A DNA stretch of 64,000 nt from Pseudomonas sp. JQ170C (GTDB lineage Bacteria > Pseudomonadota > Gammaproteobacteria > Pseudomonadales > Pseudomonadaceae): NCBI RefSeq assembly GCF_035581345.1, contig NZ_CP141608.1, positions 1,630,001-1,694,000 of the forward strand, written 5' to 3'. The stretch's first letter is position 1, and each line of letters starts with the position of its first letter. The translations under genes were made by a program, and so were the position numbers. This document shows positions 44,794 to 53,359 of the stretch, piece by piece. Below the pieces are notes generated by a model. The model was not told the DNA's origin, made no database searches, and saw only the letters and a list, made by a program, of their open reading frames with translations.

Positions 44794-45533
44794 TGGATGT
44801 CCTGAGCCTGATCGGCATCATCCTGGCCTTTGTCGCGATTGTCGGTGGCAACTACCTCGAAGGCGGTCACCTGTCGGCGCTGATCAACGGCCCGGCGGCG
44901 CTGATCGTCCTGGGCGGTACCCTGGCGGCGGCATTGCTGCAGTCGCCCATGAGCGCCTTCAAGCGCGCGCTGCAGATTGTCCGCTGGATCATCTTCCCGC
45001 CCCGGGTCGACCTGGCCGGTGGCATTGACCGGGTCGTGAACTGGAGCCTGACCGCGCGCAAGGAAGGCCTGCTGGGCCTTGAAGGCGTGGCCGATGCCGA
45101 GCCTGACCCCTATGCGCGCAAGGGCCTGCAGTTGCTGGTCGATGGCGCCGAGCCCGAAGCCATCCGCAGCATTCTTGAAGTTGATTTCTACACCCAGGAA
45201 AGCCGCGATATCCAGGCGGCCAAGGTGTTTGAGTGCATGGGCGGCTACGCGCCAACCATCGGCATCATCGGTGCGGTCATGGGCCTGATCCATGTAATGG
45301 GCAATCTGGCCGACCCTTCGCAACTCGGTACCGGCATTGCGGTGGCCTTCGTGGCCACGATCTATGGCGTGGCCAGCGCCAACTTGATCCTCCTGCCAGT
45401 GGCCAACAAGCTCAAGGCCCTGGCCCTGCGTCAGTCGCGCTACCGGGAAATGCTCCTGGAAGGGCTGTTGTCAATCGCCGAAGGCGAGAACCCGCGCTCG
45501 ATCGAGCTGAAGCTTCAGGGCTTCATGGAGTAA
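44793..45533 (+). CDS. motC: Flagellar stator protein MotC (MotA family)
   Basis: MotC is the MotA-type subunit of one of the two stator complexes of Pseudomonas; the MotCD pair is needed for swarming and high-load swimming. The 246 residues have four membrane segments, starting LIGIILAFVAIVGGNYLEGG, and the motif MGGYAPTIGIIGAVMGLIHV. Charged cytoplasmic-loop residues expected to touch FliG are present (SLTARKEGLLGLEGVA). The start shares a base with the cheB stop, and motD follows. Confidence 0.95.
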   Translation: MDVLSLIGIILAFVAIVGGNYLEGGHLSALINGPAALIVLGGTLAAALLQSPMSAFKRALQIVRWIIFPPRVDLAGGIDRVVNWSLTARKEGLLGLEGVADAEPDPYARKGLQLLVDGAEPEAIRSILEVDFYTQESRDIQAAKVFECMGGYAPTIGIIGAVMGLIHVMGNLADPSQLGTGIAVAFVATIYGVASANLILLPVANKLKALALRQSRYREMLLEGLLSIAEGENPRSIELKLQGFME

Positions 45534-45536
45534 CAC

Positions 45537-46424
45537 ATGGCGCGCCGTCGACCACCCGAGGAACATGAAAACCACGAACGCTGGCTGGTGTCCTACGCGG
45601 ACTTCATCACCTTGCTGTTCGCCTTCTTCGTGGTCATGTACTCGATATCCTCGATCAACGAGGGCAAGTACAAGATCGTTTCCGAGGCCCTGATCGGCGT
45701 GTTCAACGACCCCGAGCGGAGCATGCGGCCGATCCCGATCGGCGATGAGCGTCCGCTCAGCGTCAGGCCCGCCGAACCCCTGGTCAAGGACAGCGAGCAG
45801 GTTGATGCAGGCGTTGCGGGCGCCAGCAATGATCCGCTCAAGTCGATTGCCGACGATGTGCGCGATGCCTTTGGCGACCTGATCAAGTCCGACCAGATGA
45901 CCGTGCGTGGCAACGAACTGTGGGTGGAGATCGAGCTCAACTCCTCGCTGTTGTTCGGCAGCGGCGATGCCATGCCAAGCGACATTGCCTTCAGCATCAT
46001 CGAGAAGGTGGCCAGGATCCTCAAACCCTTCGCCAACCCCGTGCATGTCGAAGGCTTTACCGACGACTTGCCGATTCGCACCGCGCAGTACCCGACCAAC
46101 TGGGAGCTGTCATCGGCACGGGCGGCGAGCATCGTCCGCTTGCTGGCCATGGACGGTGTCAATCCGGCGCGCATGGCCTCGGTGGGCTATGGCGAGTTCC
46201 AGCCCATTGCCGGCAACGACACGGCCGAGGGGCGCGCGCGCAATCGGCGGGTCGTGCTGGTGATCTCGCGCAACCTTGAAGTGCGCCGCAGCCTGACCGC
46301 TTCGGGCAGCGCCAATGCCACGCCGGACGCGGCGTTGAAGCGTGCTGGCACACAAACTGCACCGCCAGCACAATCACCGCCGTCGGGGGGCAGTCGCGTC
46401 AATCCTCCGTCACCGAACTTATAA
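45537..46424 (+). CDS. motD: Flagellar stator protein MotD (MotB family)
   Basis: MotD anchors the MotC ring to peptidoglycan and carries the proton-accepting aspartate. The 295 residues have a single membrane segment (about 17-38), with the critical Asp in LVSYADFITLLFAFFVVMYS, and an OmpA-like peptidoglycan-binding domain (about 130-245; VEGFTDDLPIRTAQYPTNWE, LSSARAASIVRLL, GRARNRRVVLVI). The Ala/Pro/Ser tail after residue 250 is variable. It starts 3 bases after motC. Confidence 0.95.
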   Translation: MARRRPPEEHENHERWLVSYADFITLLFAFFVVMYSISSINEGKYKIVSEALIGVFNDPERSMRPIPIGDERPLSVRPAEPLVKDSEQVDAGVAGASNDPLKSIADDVRDAFGDLIKSDQMTVRGNELWVEIELNSSLLFGSGDAMPSDIAFSIIEKVARILKPFANPVHVEGFTDDLPIRTAQYPTNWELSSARAASIVRLLAMDGVNPARMASVGYGEFQPIAGNDTAEGRARNRRVVLVISRNLEVRRSLTASGSANATPDAALKRAGTQTAPPAQSPPSGGSRVNPPSPNL

Positions 46425-46468
46425 CCGTTCCCGGCAGGGCAGCCGCCGTACCGGGAGGAAGCAACGTA

Positions 46469-47257
46469 ATGAGAGTCTGGGCAGTAGCCAATCAAAAAGG
46501 TGGCGTCGGCAAGACCACCACGTCCATCGCCCTGGCCGGTTTGCTGGCCGAGGCGGGCAAGCGTGTGGTCGTCGTCGACCTCGACCCCCATGGGTCCATG
46601 ACCAGCTACTTCGGGCACAACCCGGACGTGCTGGAACACAGCTGCTACGACCTGTTCCTGCACAAGGGTGCGGTGCCTGAAGGCTTGCCCGGGCAACTGC
46701 TGCTGCCAACCAGCGACCCGAATATTTCCCTGCTGCCCTCCAGTACCGCGCTGGCCGTGCTGGAGCGTCAGTCGCCCGGGCAAAGCGGCCTGGGCCTGGT
46801 GATCGCCAAGTCTCTGGCGCAGCTGTGGCAGGATTTCGACTACGCCATCATCGACAGCCCGCCGCTGCTCGGCGTGCTGATGGTCAACGCCCTGGCGGCC
46901 AGCCAGCAGCTGGTGATCCCGGTGCAAACCGAGTACCTGGCGGTCAAGGGCCTTGAACGCATGGTCAGCACCCTGGCGATGGTCAACCGCTCGCGCAAGC
47001 AGGCCTTGCCCTATCACATCGTGCCGACCCTGTTCGACCGTCGCACCCAGGCCTCGATGGGCACCTTGCGCATGCTGCGTGACGCGTACCCGGAGACCAT
47101 CTGGCAGGGCTACATCCCGGTGGATACCCGCCTGCGCGATGCCAGCCGGGCCGGGCAGACACCCTCCCAGTTCGACGGCAAGAGTCGCGGGGTGGTGGCC
47201 TACCGGGCACTGCTCAAGCATCTGCTGACGCACAACCTCGCCCAGCAGGTGGCCTGA
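46469..47257 (+). CDS. parC: ParA-family ATPase ParC, chemotaxis array positioning
   Basis: This is a 262-residue ParA/Soj-type ATPase with a deviant Walker A motif (VANQKGGVGKTTTSIALAGL) and DLDPHGSMTSYFG. In Vibrio and Pseudomonas the homologue in the che cluster (ParC) places chemotaxis arrays at the cell pole together with ParP. It is not the plasmid or chromosome ParA, because it sits between motD and a CheW-domain gene and has no parB beside it. GGGAGGA precedes the start, and its stop overlaps parP by one base. Confidence 0.9.
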   Translation: MRVWAVANQKGGVGKTTTSIALAGLLAEAGKRVVVVDLDPHGSMTSYFGHNPDVLEHSCYDLFLHKGAVPEGLPGQLLLPTSDPNISLLPSSTALAVLERQSPGQSGLGLVIAKSLAQLWQDFDYAIIDSPPLLGVLMVNALAASQQLVIPVQTEYLAVKGLERMVSTLAMVNRSRKQALPYHIVPTLFDRRTQASMGTLRMLRDAYPETIWQGYIPVDTRLRDASRAGQTPSQFDGKSRGVVAYRALLKHLLTHNLAQQVA

Positions 47258-48081
47258 TGAACCGTCCATTACAGCTGGCCTCCGGCCCGCAGCTGGCCCT
47301 GCAGTCCTACCTCGACGGCTTGCTGTATGAGGCCACCGAGGCCCTCGAGCTGCCCGAGCCGGCAGCCGAGAGCGATGACTTCGAGGCCGCCGTGCTCGAG
47401 GAGCAGGTTCGCGACGCTAAGGTCGCCAGCGCGCCCGTCGCCGTCGCGGTAGAGGCGGTACCGCTGCGGGTTTTCGCGCCGGAACCTCCAGTGCTGTCAG
47501 CTGACATGCCAGAAGTTGACCCCGTGCCGGCTGCGGTCGAGCCGCTGGTGGACGTGCACCTGCCGGCTTCAATCAGCCAGCCAGTGCCGCCCGTGACCGT
47601 GGACGGTCGCCCGGCCTGGGCTGGCGAGCCCTTTGAGTGCCTGCTGTTCGATGTCGCCGGGTTGACCCTGGCGGTGCCGTTGGTGTGCCTGGGCTCGATC
47701 TACTCGCTGGAAGGTCATGAGCTGACGCCGCTGTTCGGCCAGCCGGACTGGTTCCTGGGCATCCTGCCGAGCCAGGGTGGCAACTTGAAGGTGCTGGACA
47801 CCGCGCGCTGGGTCATGCCCGACCGCTACCGCGACGATTTTCGCCAGGGCCTGCAATACGTGATTTCGGTCCAGGGCCATGAGTGGGGGCTGGCGGTACA
47901 CCAGGTCAGCCGATCGCTGCGTCTGGACCCCAACGAGATCAAGTGGCGCAGCCAGCGTGGCCTGCGGCCTTGGCTGGCCGGCACGGTTATCGAACACATG
48001 TGTGCATTGCTCGACGTCGCCGAACTGGCAGGGTTGATTGCCAGCGGCGCGGTCAAGCACATGAACATCAGCCATAAATGA
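47257..48081 (+). CDS. parP: CheW-domain coupling protein ParP
   Basis: The 274 residues comprise an acidic, Ala/Pro/Val-rich N-terminal half (about 1-125) and a C-terminal CheW-like domain (about 128-265; ECLLFDVAGLTLAVPLVCLG and LGILPSQGGNLKVLDTARWV). Homologues called ParP link ParC to CheA and prevent loss of CheA from the array. Overlap with parC (ATGA) supports joint function. It is distinguished from cheW, which follows, by its long N-terminal extension. Confidence 0.88.
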   Translation: MNRPLQLASGPQLALQSYLDGLLYEATEALELPEPAAESDDFEAAVLEEQVRDAKVASAPVAVAVEAVPLRVFAPEPPVLSADMPEVDPVPAAVEPLVDVHLPASISQPVPPVTVDGRPAWAGEPFECLLFDVAGLTLAVPLVCLGSIYSLEGHELTPLFGQPDWFLGILPSQGGNLKVLDTARWVMPDRYRDDFRQGLQYVISVQGHEWGLAVHQVSRSLRLDPNEIKWRSQRGLRPWLAGTVIEHMCALLDVAELAGLIASGAVKHMNISHK

Positions 48082-48082
48082 T

Positions 48083-48128
48083 CGGTCGCACCGCGACCGC
48101 ACTGAGCACACCGCCGAAGGCGGATTTT
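48083..48128. other. Two hairpins between parP and cheW
   Basis: CGGTCGC-ACC-GCGACCG (48083-48099) and CCGCC-GAA-GGCGG followed by ATTTTG (48111-48128) form two small stems in a 60-base gap. They may attenuate or stabilise the message in front of cheW. Confidence 0.45.
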
Positions 48129-48141
48129 GAGGGATAGGGGA

Positions 48142-48621
48142 ATGAAAAAGTCGTCTGCGCAAGGTTCCGAAGATCCGATCCTGCAGTGGGTTACCTTCAA
48201 GCTGGACAACGAGTCCTACGGCATCAATGTGATGCAGGTGCAGGAAGTCCTGCGCTATACCGAAATCGCCCCGGTCCCCGGTGCCCCAAGCTATGTGCTG
48301 GGCATCATCAACCTGCGCGGCAATGTGGTCACCGTGATCGACACCCGTCAGCGCTTCGGCCTGATGTCGAGTGAAATTACCGACAACAGCCGTATCGTCA
48401 TCATCGAGGCGGACAAGCAAGTGGTCGGCATCCTGGTCGACAGCGTTGCCGAAGTGGTTTACCTGCGCCAGTCCGAGATCGAAACCGCACCGAATGTCGG
48501 TAACGAAGAATCGGCCAAGTTCATTCAGGGCGTGTGCAACAAGAACAACGAACTGCTGATCCTGGTCGAGCTGGACAAGATGATGACCGAGGAAGAGTGG
48601 TCCGAGCTGGAGAACATCTGA
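48142..48621 (+). CDS. cheW: Chemotaxis coupling protein CheW
   Basis: CheW bridges chemoreceptors and CheA. ATG 48142 gives 159 residues, a complete CheW domain: LQWVTFKLDNESYGINVMQV, VPGAPSYVLGIINLRGNVVT, VIDTRQRFGL and GVCNKNNELLILVELDKMMT. The frame from 48127 adds five residues ahead of the ribosome site GGGG and is less likely. It is followed directly by a DUF2802 gene. Confidence 0.97.
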   Translation: MKKSSAQGSEDPILQWVTFKLDNESYGINVMQVQEVLRYTEIAPVPGAPSYVLGIINLRGNVVTVIDTRQRFGLMSSEITDNSRIVIIEADKQVVGILVDSVAEVVYLRQSEIETAPNVGNEESAKFIQGVCNKNNELLILVELDKMMTEEEWSELENI

Positions 48622-48622
48622 G

Positions 48623-49015
48623 TTGATCTTTGAGGCTGCAGTCATATTTCTGGCGCTGCTGTGGGCAGTGAGCCTGTGGCTCTTCTTGAGCTACAGCAAG
48701 CGCCAGCGTGAACTGGCCGCTCAGCAGGCCCAGGGTGATGCGTTGCGCGACCAGCGCATCAAGGACCTGGCCAAGCGCCTGGACGACTACCAGAACGGCA
48801 GCGTGCGTATGGGCGAGACCCTGCACGAGCTGTGCACCGTGGTAGCGCCGCTGCCCGACAAGCTGTTGCAACTGGAGCAGCGCGACCCCAACAGCCTGTC
48901 GTTCGCGCAAGCGGCGCGGCTGGTGAGCATGGGGGCGAGTGTCGACGAACTGACCCAGACCTGCGGCCTGACCCAGGCTGAGGCCGAGTTGATGAGCAAA
49001 GTGCACCGCAACTGA
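48623..49015 (+). CDS. DUF2802 family membrane protein
   Basis: The 130-residue frame opens with TTG at 48623, one base after the cheW stop; there is no in-frame ATG in the first half. GGAG (48609-48612) lies 10 bases upstream. The N-terminus is one membrane segment (FEAAVIFLALLWAVSLWLFL), followed by a charged coiled-coil and a C-terminal small helical domain (SFAQAARLVSMGASVDELTQ then TCGLTQAEAELMSKVHRN), which looks like a helix-turn-helix-shaped fold. This family is regularly found after cheW in pseudomonads; its function is not known. Confidence 0.8.
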   Translation: MIFEAAVIFLALLWAVSLWLFLSYSKRQRELAAQQAQGDALRDQRIKDLAKRLDDYQNGSVRMGETLHELCTVVAPLPDKLLQLEQRDPNSLSFAQAARLVSMGASVDELTQTCGLTQAEAELMSKVHRN

Positions 49016-49023
49016 AACCCTGC

Positions 49024-49110
49024 GTAGGAGCGGGCTTGCCCCGCGATGCGATGTGACTGACAGATCGCTATCGCGGGGCAAGCCCGTTCCTACAACAAGC
49101 CCGTTCCTAC
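49024..49110. repeat. REP pair with an extra partial copy
   Basis: The left arm starts at 49024 and the right arm ends at 49093. The last 15 bases of the right arm (CAAGCCCGTTCCTAC) are then repeated at 49096-49110, giving a tandem stub. It lies between the convergent DUF2802 gene and the minus-strand FlhB-like gene. Confidence 0.85.
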
Positions 49111-49116
49111 CGTGGT

Positions 49117-49419
49117 TCAGGGCGGGGTGATATCCCGCTCCTGCGGCCCCTGGTCGACAAACCCCACCGGCACCTTGCCCTTGAGTTGCCAGGCAAAGGC
49201 GATGATTTCGGCAAGGGTCAGATACAGCGCCTCGGGTATCTGATCCCCCAGCTCCATGCGCGCCAGCAGCCGCACCAGTTCGGCGTTTTCATAGATTGGC
49301 ACTTCGTGCTCGCGGGCAATGGCCAGGATCGCCTCGGCCAATGCGTCGTCGCCCTTGGCGCTCAGGGTCGGCGCCTGCTGGCCGTCATAGGTCAGGGCAA
49401 TGGCCGTCTTATCAGTCAT
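49117..49419 (-). CDS. Stand-alone FlhB C-terminal domain protein (FhlB/YlqH type)
   Basis: This is a 100-residue protein on the minus strand. It aligns by eye with the part of FlhB that follows the autocleavage site: AIALTYDG, LSAKGDDALAEAILAIAREH, EVPIYENAELVRLL and IPEALYLTLAEIIAFAWQLK match the FlhB stretches AVALKYDP, LLAKGTDFLALKIREIGQEH, NIQLLESPALARSI and IPAGLYLAVAQVLAYVYQIR. It lacks the membrane part and the NPTH site. ATG 49419 has AGGGGA 6 bases upstream; ATG 49425 is the alternative. It lies downstream of a FliK-like gene on the same strand. The role is unproven; a substitute or modulator of the FlhB switch is plausible. Confidence 0.88.
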   Translation of the reverse strand: MTDKTAIALTYDGQQAPTLSAKGDDALAEAILAIAREHEVPIYENAELVRLLARMELGDQIPEALYLTLAEIIAFAWQLKGKVPVGFVDQGPQERDITPP

Positions 49420-49431
49420 CAACATTCCCCT

Positions 49432-49502
49432 GTAGGAGCGGGCTTGCCCCGCGATAGCGTTTTGAAGGTTACATTGCATCGCGGGGCAAGCCCGCTCCTA
49501 CA
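49432..49502. repeat. REP pair (inverted) between the FlhB-like and FliK-like genes
   Basis: Inverted REP arms span 49432-49454 and about 49479-49502. They lie in the gap between two same-strand genes, where the hairpin could stabilise the upstream fliK-like transcript. Confidence 0.9.
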
Positions 49503-49513
49503 CATTCTGTGGG

Positions 49514-51079
49514 TCATGCGGTTTCATCCACCCAGCGTTGTTCCAGGCGCGTGCGCGGCCCCTGGGGCGGTGTGCCGTGATGGCAGCACAGTTCCGTCAC
49601 GTTCACGCCGCGTGCCAGCAGGCGCTCGCGCAGGTTGCCCAACTGACTGTCGATCAACCGTGCGGTACTGGGCAGCTCGGCCCACAGCTGGCTCGACAGG
49701 CTGCCCTGGCTGATCTGCGCCTGGACCTGCAGCGGCCCCAGTGGATGCAGGTCGAACGACAGCTCGATGCGCCAGAGCATTTCCAGCGGGTCGCGCTGTT
49801 CACGCTGTGGATCGTTTTGTTGTTCCGGCGTCTCTTCGCGTTGCAATTTGAACTGCAGGGGGATGAAGTCCTGACCGCTGCGCAGGGGAATTTCCAGCTG
49901 CCAGGTGGTTTGCAGGTTGCCGTCGGGCGTGGTGCCGGTCTGTTCGAGGCTGGCCAGTTGATGGCTCTGCAGGCGTGAGATGGCAGCGGCGGCCAAGCGC
50001 AGCAGGTGTTCAAGGTCAGCCTCGCCGTCCTGGCTCTTGAGCAGCCGGGAGGGCAGGGGAAAGCTGCCCGGGTGGGGGCGTGGGCTGACCTGGCCGAGCA
50101 TCCCCAGGGCATTGCGGACCATGCCGGGCATTGCCTGGGCCAGGGTGCCGGCGGCGGCTGCCGGGTTGAAGGTGCTGGTGCCTGGCAGCCCTGGCAGTAA
50201 CTGCGCCACCAGGCGCACTACCTGGGCCTTGAAGTCTGGCGCCAGCTGCTGGCCCAGGCCGCCCAGCAGCTTGGCTTCAAGAAATGCACCGCTGTTGTTC
50301 AAGGCCTGGGCCAGGCCCTTTGGATCGCTGAGCTGACGGGCATCGGGCAGGCTGGCCAGCAGCTTGTCGACGCTGTTGCGTAGCTCGCCGCTTTGGCCGC
50401 TGTCCTGACGCAGTTGCTGCAACGCGCTGAGCAACCCTTGCAGCGACGCCTGGCGGCTTTGCTGGGTGCCCAGTTGCTGGGCGATCGCCAGTTGATCCTG
50501 ACGCCCGCTCAGGGGCACGAATTGCAATGACTGGTCACCTTGCACCCGTGCACTGAGCAGGCTGCCCACCGCCAGCGGCCGCGGGCTGTCCAGGGTAAGG
50601 GTGGTGCCGGCTTGCGGGCCCAGCAAGCTGACCAGCGAGCGGTACTGGGCCACCTGGCCTGCGGCCTGGGGCAGCGCCTGGCTGGTCACGACCTTGCCTT
50701 GCAGCAGGCTGCCCACCGGGGTCTGGCGGGTGTCGAGGCGGGTCAGGCTGGCGACGCTGCTGGCGAGCACTTGCTGCAGGCTGATGGAGAGGTTGCTGGC
50801 GCTGCTCTGGCTCACCGCCAGCAGGCTGCCCTGGGGCAGTGCCAGGTTGCTGTTGGCCTGAACGGTGAGCTGCTTGCCGTTTTCCTGGGTCAGCTTGAGC
50901 AACAGCTGGAAATCCTGCCCGACCTGGCGCAGGGCCAAAACCTCGGCTTTGGCCGTTTCACCGGGGGCCAGCAAGGCCTGTTGGGGCTGCAGCAGGCGCA
51001 GCAGTTCACCGGTCGCCGAAGCACGCAGCGAAGGGCCGGCTGGAGCCTGCGGGCCAAGGTTGTTAATTTCACCTGTCAT
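49514..51079 (-). CDS. Second FliK-like hook-length control protein
   Basis: This is a 521-residue minus-strand protein. It is rich in Leu, Gln, Ala and Ser, with a long first part (LLRLLQPQQALLAPGETAKA, a beta-barrel-like segment LALPQGSLLAVSQSSASNLS, and Gln-rich helices). The C-terminal hook-length domain (about 405-500) contains LEMLWRIELSFDLHPLGPLQ then VQAQISQGSLSSQLWAELPS, resembling the FliK core. It has no cysteine-rich or export signal features. The start ATG at 51079 is supported by the conserved-looking MTGEINNL. With the downstream FlhB-like gene it repeats the FliK-FlhB pair. It may act in export control, but this is inferred. Confidence 0.82.
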   Translation of the reverse strand: MTGEINNLGPQAPAGPSLRASATGELLRLLQPQQALLAPGETAKAEVLALRQVGQDFQLLLKLTQENGKQLTVQANSNLALPQGSLLAVSQSSASNLSISLQQVLASSVASLTRLDTRQTPVGSLLQGKVVTSQALPQAAGQVAQYRSLVSLLGPQAGTTLTLDSPRPLAVGSLLSARVQGDQSLQFVPLSGRQDQLAIAQQLGTQQSRQASLQGLLSALQQLRQDSGQSGELRNSVDKLLASLPDARQLSDPKGLAQALNNSGAFLEAKLLGGLGQQLAPDFKAQVVRLVAQLLPGLPGTSTFNPAAAAGTLAQAMPGMVRNALGMLGQVSPRPHPGSFPLPSRLLKSQDGEADLEHLLRLAAAAISRLQSHQLASLEQTGTTPDGNLQTTWQLEIPLRSGQDFIPLQFKLQREETPEQQNDPQREQRDPLEMLWRIELSFDLHPLGPLQVQAQISQGSLSSQLWAELPSTARLIDSQLGNLRERLLARGVNVTELCCHHGTPPQGPRTRLEQRWVDETA

Positions 51080-51104
51080 CAGCTGGCAACCTGTTGAAAT
51101 AGCC

Positions 51105-51134
51105 CTCTTTGCAGTAGGACATCACATGTATAAT
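51105..51134 (+). promoter_or_regulatory. Probable sigma-70 promoter of ccmA
   Basis: TATAAT at 51129-51134 is a perfect -10. The best -35 is CTCTTT (51105-51110) with an 18-base spacer; TTGCAG at 51109-51114 is a better hexamer but only 14 bases away. The -10 call is firm, the -35 is not. Confidence 0.55.
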
Positions 51135-51137
51135 GCC

Positions 51138-51168
51138 GCCCGATCATTTGCGCTCAGCGCGATCGGGC
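51138..51168 (+). other. Stem-loop in the ccmA leader
   Basis: GCCCGATC (51138-51145) pairs with GATCGGGC (51161-51168), enclosing an inner GCGCT/AGCGC stem. It starts 4 bases after the -10 box, so it would form at the 5' end of the ccm mRNA, where it may protect the message. Confidence 0.55.
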
Positions 51169-51241
51169 CTTGTATCCGTTGCCACTATAACGGCAGGGCC
51201 GAGGCCGACTTGAGACAGGCATCCCAGCATAAGGCGAAACC

Positions 51242-51874
51242 GTGACCCCTCATCTCCAAGCCGTAGGCCTGGCCTGCGAGCGCGACTGGCGAATGCTCTT
51301 CGAGAACCTCGAGCTGCACCTGGCCGCCGGTGACATGTTGCAGATCAGCGGCCCCAACGGCAGCGGCAAAACCAGCCTGTTACGCCTGTTGGCCGGCCTG
51401 ATGCAGCCGACGGCCGGCGAGATTCGCCTGCACGGCAAGCCCTTGCTCGGGCAGCGCCACGAGCTGGCGAAAATCCTCTTGTGGATCGGCCACGCCGCCG
51501 GCATCAAGGATTTGCTCAGCCCCGAAGAAAACCTCGGCTGGCTCTGTGCGCTGCATACGCCGGCTGATCCCGCAGCCATCTGGAAGGCACTCGAAGCGGT
51601 GGGCCTTCGCGGTTTTGAAGATGTGCCCTGTCATACCCTGTCGGCCGGCCAGCAGCGCCGTGTGGCCCTGGCCCGTTTGTACTTGGACAGCCCGCCGTTG
51701 TGGATTCTCGACGAACCCTTCACCGCTCTCGACAAGCAGGGGGTTGCGCAACTTGAAGCGCACCTGGCCGCACATTGCGAGCAGGGCGGCATGGTCGTGC
51801 TGACCACCCACCACACCCTGGAACGCAAGCCGTCCGGTTACCGTGAACTGAACCTGGGGCAGTGGGCCGCATGA
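51242..51874 (+). CDS. ccmA: Cytochrome c biogenesis ATP-binding protein CcmA
   Basis: CcmA is the ABC ATPase that drives release of holo-CcmE in system I cytochrome c maturation. The 210 residues from GTG 51242 show Walker [11 protein letters not shown] (36-45), the ABC signature [16 protein letters not shown] and Walker [14 protein letters not shown]. It is first of nine consecutive ccm genes and overlaps ccmB by 4 bases. GGCGAAACC before the start is a weak ribosome site. Confidence 0.96.
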   Translation: MTPHLQAVGLACERDWRMLFENLELHLAAGDMLQISGPNGSGKTSLLRLLAGLMQPTAGEIRLHGKPLLGQRHELAKILLWIGHAAGIKDLLSPEENLGWLCALHTPADPAAIWKALEAVGLRGFEDVPCHTLSAGQQRRVALARLYLDSPPLWILDEPFTALDKQGVAQLEAHLAAHCEQGGMVVLTTHHTLERKPSGYRELNLGQWAA

Positions 51875-52539
51875 GTGTGTTTGTTTTGTTGTTGCGCCGT
51901 GAAGCGCGCCTGCTGTGCCGACGCCCCGCAGAGCTTGCCAACCCCCTGGTGTTCTTCGCTATTGTGATCGCGCTGTTCCCATTGGCGGTCGGTCCTGAGA
52001 CTCAATTGTTGCAAACCTTGTCTCCGGGGCTGGTCTGGGTCGCTGCACTTTTATCGGTTCTGCTCTCGCTGGACGGGCTTTTTCGCAGTGATTTCGAGGA
52101 TGGATCGCTGGAGCAGTGGGTCCTTTCGTCGCACCCCCTACCTCTTCTGGTACTGGCGAAAGTGCTGGCACACTGGGCCTTTTCCGGGCTGGCACTGGTA
52201 TTGTTGGCACCCTTGCTGGCACTGATGCTGGGATTGCCTGCGGCGTGCCTGCCGGTATTGCTGGCATCGTTGTTGCTGGGTACTCCCGTACTGAGCCTTC
52301 TGGGTGCAGTGGGGGCCGCCCTGACCGTTGGTTTGAAACGTGGCGGCCTTTTGTTGGCGCTACTTATTTTGCCGTTATATATCCCGGTGTTGATCCTGGG
52401 CAGTGGCGCCTTGCAGGCGGCATTGCAAGCTATGCCGGCGACCGGTTATCTGCTCTGGCTTGGCAGCCTGACCGCCCTGGCAGTAACTCTGGCACCCTTT
52501 GCAATAGCGGCTGGCCTGAAGATCAGCGTCGGCGAATAA
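51871..52539 (+). CDS. ccmB: Heme exporter membrane protein CcmB
   Basis: CcmB is the membrane partner of CcmA. The 222 residues contain six hydrophobic segments, starting after [20 protein letters not shown], and the region [20 protein letters not shown]. The ATG at 51871 overlaps the ccmA stop (ATGA), which fixes the start over the upstream ATG at 51862. ccmC follows 43 bases after its stop. Confidence 0.95.
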   Translation: MSVFVLLLRREARLLCRRPAELANPLVFFAIVIALFPLAVGPETQLLQTLSPGLVWVAALLSVLLSLDGLFRSDFEDGSLEQWVLSSHPLPLLVLAKVLAHWAFSGLALVLLAPLLALMLGLPAACLPVLLASLLLGTPVLSLLGAVGAALTVGLKRGGLLLALLILPLYIPVLILGSGALQAALQAMPATGYLLWLGSLTALAVTLAPFAIAAGLKISVGE

Positions 52540-52582
52540 TGAGGTCTGGGCACAGCCCAGCAAAGACCCTGGATGTACCGTG

Positions 52583-53359
52583 ATGAAAAGCAGCGCAATC
52601 AGCTGGACGTGGTTTCATAAACTGGGTTCGCCCAAGTGGTTCTATGCCATCAGTGGCCGCATGCTGCCCTGGCTTGCGGTCGCCGCGATCCTGTTGATCG
52701 GCATCGGCGTGATCTGGGGCCTGGCCTTTGCGCCGCAGGACTACCAGCAAGGCAACAGTTTTCGCATCATCTACATCCATGTGCCCGCGGCCATGCTGGC
52801 CCAGTCGTGCTACGTGATGCTGGCGGTAGCCGGGGTGGTGGGGCTGGTCTGGAAAATGAAAATCGCCGACGTCGCCCTGCAGTGCGCAGCGCCCATCGGT
52901 GCCTGGATGACCGCCGTGGCGCTGGTCACCGGCGCCATCTGGGGCAAGCCGACCTGGGGCAGTTGGTGGGTCTGGGATGCACGCCTTACGTCGATGCTGA
53001 TCCTGCTTTTTCTGTACTTCGGTCTTATTGCCCTGGGCCAGGCTATCAGCAATCGTGAGAGCGCGGCCAAGGCCTGCGCGGTGCTGGCCATTGTCGGGGT
53101 GATCAACATCCCGATCATCAAGTATTCGGTGGAGTGGTGGAACACCCTGCACCAGGGCGCCACCTTCACCCTGACCGAGAAGCCGGCGATGCCCGCCGAA
53201 ATGTGGCTGCCGCTGCTGATGACGGTCCTGGGCTTCTATTGCTTCTTCGGTGCGGTGCTGCTGCTGCGCATGCGCCTTGAAGTCCTCAAGCGCGAAGCAC
53301 GCGCCAGTTGGGTCAAGGAGGAGGTCATGAACTGCCTGGGTCGGGGGATGGCACGATGA
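52583..53359 (+). CDS. ccmC: Heme delivery protein CcmC
   Basis: CcmC loads heme onto CcmE. The 258 residues have six membrane segments and the Trp-rich periplasmic heme-handling motif [20 protein letters not shown]. His ligands flank it ([28 protein letters not shown]). GTG 52580 is an alternative start one codon earlier. Its stop overlaps ccmD by 4 bases. Confidence 0.97.
   Translation: MKSSAISWTWFHKLGSPKWFYAISGRMLPWLAVAAILLIGIGVIWGLAFAPQDYQQGNSFRIIYIHVPAAMLAQSCYVMLAVAGVVGLVWKMKIADVALQCAAPIGAWMTAVALVTGAIWGKPTWGSWWVWDARLTSMLILLFLYFGLIALGQAISNRESAAKACAVLAIVGVINIPIIKYSVEWWNTLHQGATFTLTEKPAMPAEMWLPLLMTVLGFYCFFGAVLLLRMRLEVLKREARASWVKEEVMNCLGRGMAR

Noticed and set aside
46469..47257. ParA-like ATPase considered as a plasmid or integrative-element partition gene
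   Set aside because: No parB, origin or integrase is nearby; position between motD and a CheW-domain gene identifies it as the chemotaxis ParC.
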